A stretch of DNA of 13,354 bases from JALOOE01 sp964423545 (GTDB lineage: Bacteria > Chloroflexota > Anaerolineae > CG2-30-64-16): the NCBI GenBank assembly GCA_964423545.1, contig CAYRFV010000143.1, positions 1 to 13,354 on the forward strand, written 5' to 3'. The position numbers and the translations under genes are program-made. Positions 1 through 6,072 of this stretch are shown one piece after another; position 1 is the first letter of the stretch, and each line of letters starts with the position of its first letter. The notes beneath the pieces are model-generated. The model worked only from the letters and a program-made list of their open reading frames with translations. It ran no database searches and was not told where the DNA came from.

Positions 1-570
1 GAAGACGATCTGGTCGAGCACGATGAGCGTCGCGCGAGCCAGCGCGTCGGCCCGGTCGCCGATCTCCACGCTGAAAAGCGCCTTGCCCACGATCTGGAGC
101 GCAACGTGCATCATCTCGGCGGCGACGTCGATCGGTTGTCCCACGTCGGCGTAGGGCCGCCAGCCGTCCAGCATCGCGCTCGCGGCCGCGGTCATCAGCG
201 CGCCGAACTCCGCAATGCGCTGGCGATGGAAAGCCGGTTGCGCGAGCCGCCGCTGTCTGAACCAGAAATCGCCGTCGCTGGTCAGCAGGCCGTTGCCGGT
301 GATCGTACCCAGCAGGTTGTATTGGAAGGTGTCTTTGCTGTAGTTGCGCGCGTTGTCTTGCAGAATGTGCTTGACGCCGTCCGGGTGGCTGACCAGGTAG
401 ACGGGCAGCCGGCCGAGCGGGTAACGCAGCACATCGCCGTACTGCGCGGCGACGCGCTGCAGGAAAGCATGTGGGCCGACCTGGAGCGCGCGCAGATCGT
501 CGATGGGCGGCCGGCCGTGCGGGCCGGGGGGCGGTTTGGGGTTTAGGTTCGGCTCGGATTGCGCTGGCAT
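1..570 (-). CDS. Cytochrome P450, N-terminal part (runs off left edge)
   Basis: Cytochromes P450 are haem-thiolate monooxygenases that insert one oxygen atom into organic substrates using electrons from a redox partner. The 190 residues visible start with a proline-rich stretch (PPPGPHGRPP, residues 13-22) typical of the P450 N-terminus, followed by the usual beta-sheet 1 region (YGDVLRYPLG, VYLVSHPDGVKHIL). The helix C motif WxxxR, which contacts a haem propionate, is W103-R107 (WFRQR) followed by RLAQPAFHRQRI. The cysteine haem loop and ExxR motif lie outside the window. The family is usually 400-470 residues, so about 40% is present. I chose the ATG at 570 because GGAG sits 6 nt upstream; an in-frame ATG at 582 is possible. 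No signal peptide or membrane anchor is seen, as expected for a soluble bacterial P450. Substrate cannot be inferred. It is transcribed alone, away from the plus-strand module. Confidence 0.93.
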   Translation of the reverse strand, partial: MPAQSEPNLNPKPPPGPHGRPPIDDLRALQVGPHAFLQRVAAQYGDVLRYPLGRLPVYLVSHPDGVKHILQDNARNYSKDTFQYNLLGTITGNGLLTSDGDFWFRQRRLAQPAFHRQRIAEFGALMTAAASAMLDGWRPYADVGQPIDVAAEMMHVALQIVGKALFSVEIGDRADALARATLIVLDQIVF

Positions 571-603
571 GATGGGCTCCATCCGACCACAAAGCGTGGC
601 CTG

Positions 604-638
604 CCCGGCATTATAGCCGCGCGACAGGGGGTGGTCAA
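604..638 (-). promoter_or_regulatory. Strong sigma-70-type promoter of the P450 gene
   Basis: Read on the minus strand, TTGACC (638-633) is followed by a 17-nt spacer (632-616) and a perfect TATAAT (615-610). Predicted transcription start is around 603-604, giving a 5' leader of about 33 nt before the ATG at 570. This is the best promoter match in the window, and suggests high-level housekeeping-sigma expression unless a repressor acts nearby. Confidence 0.85.
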
Positions 639-859
639 AACGCTGTGGTCATGCTGCGGCAGCGGAGGCTCCATCACACCGATGCGTCAGCCGGCCGGGA
701 ACGAAGCGGTGTGCGGCCTGAGGCCGGGGAGACGATCTTTGGGGGACCTGGAGGTGTGTCGGCGCGCAACGTTGGTGCGGCCGATGCGTAGTAACTACTG
801 CGCAAGCGGCATCTTGTCAGCCGTTTGTCGGGGTTGGTTCGGGCGCGCGTGACAAGATA

Positions 860-868
860 TGGTAGAAT
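860..868 (+). promoter_or_regulatory. Putative extended -10 promoter of the DUF2207 gene
   Basis: TGGTAGAAT at 860-868 fits the extended -10 form TGnTAnAAT. There is no good -35 hexamer 16-18 nt upstream, which is common for extended -10 promoters. The predicted start would be near 875, about 48 nt before the ATG at 923. This is the only promoter-like element found ahead of the five-gene block. Confidence 0.5.
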
Positions 869-922
869 AAGTCATGCTTCCTTCAAGCGCCATTTGTCAT
901 TTCGTTATAGGAGCAGCACACC

Positions 923-2839
923 ATGCGTAAGTTGCTGTCCGGCTTGTTGCTCGTCCTGGCGTTCGTGTTGGCGTTCGGTGGGGTCGCCGGGGCGCAGGAC
1001 ACAAAGAAGCTCTATTGGCAGCGTTACGATGTGGATCTCAGCCCGCAGCGGAACGGCGACCTGCGGGTCCAGGAAACCCAGGAGCTGGTCTTCACCGACG
1101 GCACGTTCCGCTACGGCCAGCGCGAGATCCCGATGAACCGCCTGAGCAACATCACGGATGTCTCAGTGCGGGAGCTGAATGGACCGGTTTACCGCCAGTC
1201 GACGAGCGATGAGCCATACACCTATCGTGTTTTTCGTGATGGCAACACCATTAATATCCGCTACAATTTTCCTCCCAGCGCCGATATGCGGCGCACGATC
1301 GTGATCGATTACACCGTCAAGGATGCGCTGCGCTACTATCCGGAGAAGGGGGTCGATCAGCTGTTCTGGAAGGCGATCCCTGCGGGAAACCCGTTTCCTA
1401 CCAAGGAATCGGTGATTACCCTGCACGTGCCGGAACCGGCCACCTTCACAAACTATGGCGTCTACGGGGCCGAGGCGGCCGCCAATTTCCAGCCGGGCCA
1501 ACGCGACGCGGCGATCACTCTCAAGGGGCCCATCCGCGCCGGCCAAGAGGTGGAGGCGGTCGCCGAGTGGCAGCACGGCATCGTGGCAGGCCAGGTGCAG
1601 CCCTGGCAGAGGCAGCTCGATCAACAGGCCGTGCAGCAGGCCGCTCAGGACCAGGCCAGGCGCCAGTGGGGGCCGGTCGCTGACCTCGGCTTTCTGTCGT
1701 TGACCGGTCTCTTGTTGATTGGCGGGCCGGTGCTGCTCTATCTGTGGTGGTACAACCGGGGCCGCGATGCGCCGGTCGGCTTGATCGCGGACTATCTGCC
1801 CGAACCACCGTCCGACCTGCCGGCAGGGATGGCGGGCACGTTGGTCGATGAAAGCGCCGATGTCCAGGATGTCGTGGCAACCATTCTCGACCTGGCGCGG
1901 CGGGGCGCACTCGAAATCGAGGAGGTCAAAGAGCCGGGCTTTCTGGGCATCGGCAGCAACGACGATTTCATCTATCGGCGGAAAGCGCACAATATCGCGC
2001 TGCGCCAGTATGAGAAGACGTTGCTGGATCATCTGTTCGACGACCAGGAGGAGATCAGGCTGTCCGATCTGAAGAACAAGTTCTACAAGCACATCCCCGC
2101 GCTCCGCAAAGAGCTGTATGAAGCCGTCCTCTCAGAAGGCTATTTCAAGGAGAATCCGGACACGGTGCGGACGCAGTACGCGGTCCTGGGCATCGTGGCG
2201 CTGGGGTTGACGGTGTGCTTGGGATTGTTCCTGGTCGGCGCGTTCCTCGAGTGGTCCAGCTTTGCGCTCTGTTTGCCGATCGGGCTGGCAGTGGTCGCCG
2301 TCGGGATCATCATCATGGCTCGATACATGCCGCGACGCACCGCCGAAGGGGCCGACGCAGTTGCCCGTTGGCGGGCGTTCAAACGCTACCTGGAGAATCT
2401 GGAGCAGTATATCAAGGTTGAGGATGCAGCGGCTATCTTTGACCGCTATCTGCCCTATGCAGTGGCGTTCGGGATCGAGAAGGAGTGGCTGGCGAAGTTT
2501 GCCAAAGTGGAAGCGCCGCCGCCCACCTGGTGGATCCCCTACGGCTACCCGAGGCCCTACTTCGGTGGCCCGATCGGCGGCGGCCGACCGGCCGGTTCGG
2601 CGGGGCCGATGCCCGGCGAGGGCGGCGCGCCGTCGCTCAGCGGCGCTTCGCGTGGCCTGGGCGCCTCGCTCTCCGGGATGAGCATCGGCCTGGGCTCGAT
2701 GCTTGCATCAGCATCCAACACGCTGACCAGCGCACCTTCATCCAGCGGCAGCGGCGGGGGCTTCTCGGGCGGGGGCTTTTCGGGCGGCGGCGGTTTTTCG
2801 GGCGGTGGCGGTGGCGGCGGCGGGAGCAGCTTTGGGTGA
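923..2839 (+). CDS. DUF2207 family predicted membrane protein with glycine-rich tail
   Basis: Predicted membrane protein of the DUF2207 family, whose biochemical role is unknown. The 638 residues begin with a signal peptide (residues 1-24, AGA before Q25). The extracytoplasmic region (about 27-250) shows the family pattern of beta-rich sequence: YDVDLSPQRNGDLRVQET near the start, YGQREIP, and LFWKAIPAGNPFP mid-domain. A membrane segment at about 255-277 is followed by WWYNRGRD, a charged region of about 140 residues, then two more membrane segments at about 420-441 and 446-466. The C-terminus is low complexity: proline/glycine-rich from about 530, ending in FSGGG repeats (about 610-638), a tail type shared with TPM/YgcG-like proteins. 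AGGAG at 909-913 is 9 nt before the start. First gene of a five-gene plus-strand block. The family call is firm; function is not known. Confidence 0.87.
   Translation: MRKLLSGLLLVLAFVLAFGGVAGAQDTKKLYWQRYDVDLSPQRNGDLRVQETQELVFTDGTFRYGQREIPMNRLSNITDVSVRELNGPVYRQSTSDEPYTYRVFRDGNTINIRYNFPPSADMRRTIVIDYTVKDALRYYPEKGVDQLFWKAIPAGNPFPTKESVITLHVPEPATFTNYGVYGAEAAANFQPGQRDAAITLKGPIRAGQEVEAVAEWQHGIVAGQVQPWQRQLDQQAVQQAAQDQARRQWGPVADLGFLSLTGLLLIGGPVLLYLWWYNRGRDAPVGLIADYLPEPPSDLPAGMAGTLVDESADVQDVVATILDLARRGALEIEEVKEPGFLGIGSNDDFIYRRKAHNIALRQYEKTLLDHLFDDQEEIRLSDLKNKFYKHIPALRKELYEAVLSEGYFKENPDTVRTQYAVLGIVALGLTVCLGLFLVGAFLEWSSFALCLPIGLAVVAVGIIIMARYMPRRTAEGADAVARWRAFKRYLENLEQYIKVEDAAAIFDRYLPYAVAFGIEKEWLAKFAKVEAPPPTWWIPYGYPRPYFGGPIGGGRPAGSAGPMPGEGGAPSLSGASRGLGASLSGMSIGLGSMLASASNTLTSAPSSSGSGGGFSGGGFSGGGGFSGGGGGGGGSSFG
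2746..2836 (+). repeat. Glycine-rich FSGGG coding repeat
   Basis: The 3' end of the DUF2207 gene encodes tandem (F)SGGG units, with the DNA unit GGCGGGGGCTTCTCG repeated in degenerate form. Runs of G on the coding strand at 2756-2784 (G5, G3, G5, G3 with loops of 6, 1 and 6 nt) meet the usual G-quadruplex pattern, so both protein and mRNA 3' end are of low complexity. Confidence 0.8.
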
Positions 2840-2875
2840 CAGACCATGAACCGTAGACGGTGGAGCGGGACGACG

Positions 2876-2907
2876 GGTGAGCGATGGCCGATCGTCCATC
2901 GCTCGCC
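2876..2907 (+). other. Intercistronic RNA hairpin
   Basis: A 12-bp stem (one G-U pair) is formed by 2876-2887 and 2896-2907 with an 8-nt loop; the inner 9 bp GAGCGATGG/CCATCGCTC are perfect. It lies 36 nt after the DUF2207 stop and 18 nt before the Shine-Dalgarno of the next gene. There is no clean U-run after it (TGATTGATTT follows), so it is more likely an mRNA-stability or partial-termination element than a full terminator. Confidence 0.55.
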
Positions 2908-2936
2908 GGCTGATTGATTTCAAAGAAGGAGGCATC

Positions 2937-3464
2937 ATGCCAGGACAAGGGCGCATCATCGGCATCATTCTGATCGCGGTTGCGTTGATCGCCTGTCTAT
3001 TGGCGACGGCGCTGTTGCTGGCCCAGGTTTCGAGCAATGAGACGACCGTGACAGGCGCCATCCTGGGGCTGTTCATCGTGGCGCTCGTGTTCGTGCTGCC
3101 GCTCGGTGGAGGCGGGATCTATCTGTTGACCAAGAGCCAGCAGGAGAAGGCGGAGTATGCCGAGGTGGAGAAGCAGAAGAAGCTGCTCGGCATGGTGCTG
3201 GCCCAGGGCAAGGTGACATTCTCCGAGGCCAGTCTGGAGCTGAACCTGCCGCGCGAGCAGGTGGAGGACTTGGTCCGGGATCTGGTAGGCAAGAATCTGT
3301 TCAGTGGCGCCATTAACTGGAACGATGGCATCCTTTACTCCAAACAGGCGTCACAGATGAAGGCGGATCGCAAGTGCCCCAACTGCGCCGGTGAGTTGAC
3401 GCTGGCAGGCAAGGGGGTCATCGAATGTCCATTCTGTGGATCGGAAGTGTTTCTGGCAAGCTGA
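2937..3464 (+). CDS. Two-TM protein with winged-helix-like region and C-terminal zinc ribbon
   Basis: 175 residues. Two hydrophobic segments (about 6-29 and 39-64) form a short hairpin in the membrane, followed by a charged linker. Residues about 82-136 (LLGMVLAQGKVTFSEASLEL ... LPREQVEDLVRDLVGKNLF) resemble a small winged-helix/PCI-like fold. The C-terminus has CPNC (147-150) and CPFC (164-167), a four-cysteine zinc ribbon. The likely topology puts the winged helix and ribbon in the cytoplasm, where they could bind a protein or nucleic acid partner. I chose the ATG at 2937 because AAGGAGG (2926-2932) is 4 nt upstream; an in-frame ATG at 2877 lies before the Shine-Dalgarno and inside the hairpin. 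I do not recognise a named family; function is unknown. Only 17 nt separate it from the next gene, so the two are probably cotranscribed. Confidence 0.82.
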   Translation: MPGQGRIIGIILIAVALIACLLATALLLAQVSSNETTVTGAILGLFIVALVFVLPLGGGGIYLLTKSQQEKAEYAEVEKQKKLLGMVLAQGKVTFSEASLELNLPREQVEDLVRDLVGKNLFSGAINWNDGILYSKQASQMKADRKCPNCAGELTLAGKGVIECPFCGSEVFLAS

Positions 3465-3481
3465 AGCGTGGAGTTGATGCG

Positions 3482-3925
3482 ATGACTTTGTCTTCGAACG
3501 TGACGATGAAATCGGTGAATCGAGAGCCCCAGGTCCCTTTCCTGGTGCGCGTGCTCTGGTTCTTCCTGATCGGCTGGCACATCACCTTTTGGTGGGTGTT
3601 GGCAGCGTGGTTTCTCAACCTGACGATCATCGGTCTGCCGATCGGACTGTGGATGCTCAACCGGACGCCGTTGGTGCTGACGCTGCGGATGGAGAGCAGC
3701 TATCGCGTGACTGAGCTGCGGGATGGCCAGATCAGTGCCCGCTCCCTCGGGCCGCAGCAGCATGGTTGGCTGTTGCGCCTGGTCTACTTCCTGCTGATCG
3801 GCTGGTGGTTCAGTCTGATCTGGGCCTTGCTGGGTTGGCTGCTGTGCGTTTCGATTATCGGCTTGCCCTTCGGGGTATGGATGCTCAACCGGCTGCCGGC
3901 GGTGACGACATTGATGAGGCATTGA
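3482..3925 (+). CDS. YccF-type inner membrane protein with two YccF domains
   Basis: 147 residues, close to the length of E. coli YccF (148), and like it built of two tandem copies of the small YccF membrane domain. Copy 1 spans about residues 18-70 and copy 2 about 92-144; both share FL(L)IGW, a tryptophan-rich hydrophobic helix, IIGLPxGxWMLNRxP and a final TL. The duplication is still visible in DNA: TGGATGCTCAACCGG occurs in both copies. The two hydrophobic blocks probably give four membrane-embedded helices. YccF proteins have no established molecular function. GTGGAG (3468-3473) is 8 nt before the ATG at 3482; a longer in-frame start at 3425 would overlap the upstream gene by 40 nt and has no good ribosome site, so it is not preferred. 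The 91 nt that follow contain no strong signal. Confidence 0.87.
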   Translation: MTLSSNVTMKSVNREPQVPFLVRVLWFFLIGWHITFWWVLAAWFLNLTIIGLPIGLWMLNRTPLVLTLRMESSYRVTELRDGQISARSLGPQQHGWLLRLVYFLLIGWWFSLIWALLGWLLCVSIIGLPFGVWMLNRLPAVTTLMRH

Positions 3926-4016
3926 GCGGCGGCCGGGGCTGAGGGCCAGCACGATGCAACGATGATGAAAGCTGCTGTCCAGGCAGTTTTCCCTACCAAG
4001 TCACGGAGAGACAAAC

Positions 4017-4532
4017 ATGGATCCAATCGCTAAGGGGAAGGAGCAGATGGGCGGCTTGGAGAGCCTGCTTTCGAAGCTGCCGGGCGTGAAAGGTTATCGT
4101 GAGAAGGAGCTGCGCCGGGATGCCGACAAGCAGATGCGCGATTCCCTTGCGGCGCAGTTGTCGGACCGCCGGACGCGGATCACCAGCATGCAGAACGACC
4201 TGTTAGCGGCCGGCGGGCTGCTGTGGATGGACGACCTGGAGAAGCTGGTCGGCCGGCTGCAGCTCTTGATCGACCGGATCAAGACCGCGGCCTATGGCTA
4301 CGCCGGTTTTTTCGACCTCCAGCGAGTGAAGGAAGACGAGCTGTATGAGCTCGCGAGGTTCGATCAGGGGCTGTTCGAGGAGCTGCCGCGGCTCGACACC
4401 GCCATCGAGTCGCTCGGGAAGGCGATCGCGTCGAACGAGGGCATCAAGGAGGCTGCCACCGCGGTGGGCAACATCCTTGCACGCATGAACGAGACCTTCG
4501 GTCACCGGCTGGATGCGATGCGGGAAGCGTGA
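4017..4532 (+). CDS. Uncharacterised soluble all-helical protein
   Basis: 171 residues with no cysteine, no signal peptide and no membrane segment. The composition and heptad-like spacing of leucines and charges (LEKLVGRLQLLIDRIKTA at about 79-96, and ELYELARFDQGLFEELPRLD at about 107-126) predict a bundle of long amphipathic or coiled-coil helices. Between these lies YGYAGFFD, a likely conserved signature. The N-terminus contains LESLLSKLPGVKGYREKEL. I do not recognise a named family. It is not PspA, which is longer (about 220 residues) and differently patterned, but a coiled-coil partner for the SPFH protein encoded next is plausible from position. The start is supported by GGAG (4005-4008) 8 nt upstream. 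Gaps of 91 nt and 116 nt flank the gene; no promoter or terminator is evident in either, consistent with cotranscription. Confidence 0.82.
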   Translation: MDPIAKGKEQMGGLESLLSKLPGVKGYREKELRRDADKQMRDSLAAQLSDRRTRITSMQNDLLAAGGLLWMDDLEKLVGRLQLLIDRIKTAAYGYAGFFDLQRVKEDELYELARFDQGLFEELPRLDTAIESLGKAIASNEGIKEAATAVGNILARMNETFGHRLDAMREA

Positions 4533-4648
4533 AGCACACGGTCGTCTCGCGCGCCGCGTGCTACCCAGCGCTCACCGCGCATGCGGCGTCTAGCGGCGCA
4601 TCCATTGATCTGTCACTGTGAGTCCAAGTTCTCAGGAGGATGAGCCCC

Positions 4649-5716
4649 ATGGCACGGATTATCGATGTCGTACAAGCGCCCGATCAAGGGCAGGATCAGA
4701 TGGTCTACCGAGTGCCGGAGTCCGGATCCGGCGATTTCCGCCTCGGCTCGCAGGTTGTCGTGCGCGAGAACCAGACGGCCGTCTTCTATCGCGATGGCAA
4801 GGCGCTGGATACGTTCGGGCCAGGACGCCACACCATCACCACGGCGAACATCCCGCTCTTGATCAATCTCGTACAGCTCGCAACCAGCGGGCAGACGCCG
4901 TTCACGGCTGAAGTCTACTTCGTCAATATGCGCGATTTCATCGACATGAAGTGGGGCACGCCCGAACCGATCTCGGTGCGAGACAGGGATCTGGGGCTGG
5001 CCCGGCTGCGCGCCAACGGTCGCTACAGCATGGCGGTCTCCGATCCGCAGATGTTCGTCACCAAGATCGTCGGCACGCAGGGGCTCTACCAGACCAGCGA
5101 CATCGCCGACTATCTTCGCGGCATCATCGTCAGCCGCCTCACCGATCTCCTGGGCGAGTCGAAGGCGGGACTGTTTGATCTGCCGGCGCTGTTCGATGAG
5201 ATGAACGCTGCTGCGCGGGTGAAGGTGGCCGAAGATTTCGCCGCACTGGGTGTCACGATCAAGGCCATGTTCATCCAGTCGATCAGCCCGACCGAAGAGA
5301 CCGCCAAGGCGATCGACGAACGGTCTTCTATGGGGGCAATCGGCGATATGCAGAAGTACCTGCAATTCCAGGCTGCGCGGGCAATGGGCGACGCTGCCAA
5401 GTCGGGCGGCGACGCGGGCAGCGCGATGGGCACCGGCGTCGGGCTGGGCGCCGGCGTCGGACTCGGCGCTGGCATGGCAGGCATGGTCAGCCAGGCGATG
5501 CAGGGCGCGATGCAGCCCCAACAGCCGGCCTCGGCCGCCGCAAGCGCTGGAGCCGCCGCGCCAGAGGTGATGAATCTCGACGAAGCGGCAGCCTATTTGA
5601 AGGTCAGCCCGCAGGACATTCTGGGCCTGATCACGTCGGGACAAGTCAAGGCCAAGCAAATCGGCGCCGAGCATCGCATCTCCAAGAAGGCGCTGGACGA
5701 CTTCCTGGCGTCATAA
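4649..5716 (+). CDS. YdjI-type SPFH (virion core protein-like) protein fused to C-terminal excisionase/MerR-type HTH
   Basis: 355 residues. Residues about 30-235 are an SPFH domain of the YdjI group: VVVRENQTAVFYRDGK then FGPGRHTI near the start and AARVKVAEDFAALGVTIKAM near its end. There is no N-terminal membrane anchor, so association with membrane would be peripheral or through partners. Residues about 255-285 are a Gly/Ala/Met-rich linker with GVGLGAG repeats, then a Gln/Pro/Ala-rich stretch. The last 48 residues (308-355) match the excisionase/MerR-like HTH_17 type: MNLDEAAAYLKVSP, then LITSGQVKAKQIGAEHRISK and LDDFL. In B. subtilis, YdjI works with PspA at the membrane, so a scaffold role in envelope maintenance is inferred. 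The ATG at 4649 has AGGAGG (4634-4639) 9 nt upstream; the ATG at 4640 abuts that site and is rejected. A terminator follows. The SPFH and HTH calls are both confident; the purpose of the fusion is unknown. Confidence 0.9.
   Translation: MARIIDVVQAPDQGQDQMVYRVPESGSGDFRLGSQVVVRENQTAVFYRDGKALDTFGPGRHTITTANIPLLINLVQLATSGQTPFTAEVYFVNMRDFIDMKWGTPEPISVRDRDLGLARLRANGRYSMAVSDPQMFVTKIVGTQGLYQTSDIADYLRGIIVSRLTDLLGESKAGLFDLPALFDEMNAAARVKVAEDFAALGVTIKAMFIQSISPTEETAKAIDERSSMGAIGDMQKYLQFQAARAMGDAAKSGGDAGSAMGTGVGLGAGVGLGAGMAGMVSQAMQGAMQPQQPASAAASAGAAAPEVMNLDEAAAYLKVSPQDILGLITSGQVKAKQIGAEHRISKKALDDFLAS
5429..5475 (+). repeat. 18-bp tandem repeat encoding GVGLGAG linker
   Basis: Two near-identical 18-bp units (5429-5446 and 5447-5464, three mismatches) plus half of a third encode GTGVGL-GAGVGL-GAG in the SPFH protein linker. 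Such units can vary in copy number between strains by slippage without breaking the frame. Confidence 0.7.
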
Positions 5717-5744
5717 GCGGGAAAGCCGGAAGGCCAGGCTGCAT

Positions 5745-5789
5745 CGAGGCGGCGTCTCCAGCGATGTCCGGAGACGCCGCCTCGTCTTT
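5745..5789 (+). terminator. Intrinsic terminator of the plus-strand module
   Basis: A perfect 15-bp GC-rich stem (5745-5759 with 5770-5784) with a 10-nt loop is followed by TCTTTG. It starts 29 nt after the SPFH stop codon. On the minus strand no T-run follows the stem, so it should work mainly in the plus direction. Confidence 0.85.
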
Positions 5790-5963
5790 GTGATCCCGGG
5801 TCTGCAATCGGACGCGATGTATGGCCCATTACAGCCGGTCATGCGCGATTCTCGTACCATGTCTGTCGGAGTCCATGCGGAGCGGTGAGTTCTCCGGTGG
5901 GCGTGGGTCGATCAGAGAGCAGGAAACCAGGCGCGAAAGAGGAACTGAGTCGGTGCTGCAGGC

Positions 5964-6002
5964 CTGCTGGCGACGTCTTGACGTGGTTGGCGTCGCCAGC
6001 GG
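5964..6002. repeat. Long inverted repeat in the convergent intergenic region
   Basis: GCTGGCGACG (5966-5975) and CGTCGCCAGC (5991-6000) are perfectly complementary across a 15-nt loop, and the stem extends by a G-T and a C-G pair on the outside. It lies about 70 nt beyond the 3' end of the oligoendopeptidase gene on the minus strand. There is no T-run on either side, so it may be a factor-dependent terminator, an mRNA 3'-end stabiliser or a protein-binding palindrome. Confidence 0.5.
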
Positions 6003-6072
6003 ACCGCAGCGTGTTCTTCTGTTTTCAGAAAAGCCAGGCAAACTTACCATCCGGCGCTGATTGACCGCCCTC

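Larger units (their letters stand above)
571..922. other. Divergent intergenic region between P450 gene and plus-strand module
   Basis: This stretch of 352 bases holds no convincing gene. It carries the P450 promoter (minus strand, 610-638), an extended -10 for the plus-strand module (860-868) and the Shine-Dalgarno site AGGAG (909-913) of the next gene. A small imperfect palindrome, GTAGT-A-ACTAC, lies at 788-798 between the two promoters and could be an operator half, but nothing else supports that. I see no RNA gene or mobile element. Confidence 0.6.
5717..6072. other. Intergenic region between convergent gene blocks
   Basis: These 356 bases hold the plus-strand terminator (5745-5789), a second long inverted repeat (5964-6002), and a short TTCTG/CAGAA hairpin at 6017-6030. 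No reading frame in it looks like protein: candidates lack ribosome sites and have arginine-rich random composition. No clear terminator for the minus-strand block was found, although the inverted repeat at 5964-6002 is in the right place to act as one. Confidence 0.6.

Noticed and set aside
559..852. Open frame on plus strand in the divergent region
   Set aside because: It covers the P450 promoter and start, has no ribosome site, and its translation is arginine/glycine-rich without family features.
1163..2092. Long minus-strand open frame (309 codons) inside the DUF2207 gene
   Set aside because: Shadow frame of a GC-rich gene; the plus-strand protein has a signal peptide, membrane segments and family pattern, whereas this one is featureless.
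2883..2893. 11-nt sequence CGATGGCCGAT shared with the RecN extra segment (10515-10525)
   Set aside because: Matches this short are expected by chance in a window of this size and GC content, so it is not evidence of a shared repeat element.
4613..5674. Long minus-strand open frame (353 codons) opposite the SPFH gene
   Set aside because: Histidine/arginine-rich mirror translation of the SPFH gene; no ribosome site or recognisable domain.
5821..6060. 79-codon frame in the convergent intergenic region
   Set aside because: No Shine-Dalgarno, composition like random GC-rich DNA, and it contains the inverted repeat at 5964-6002.
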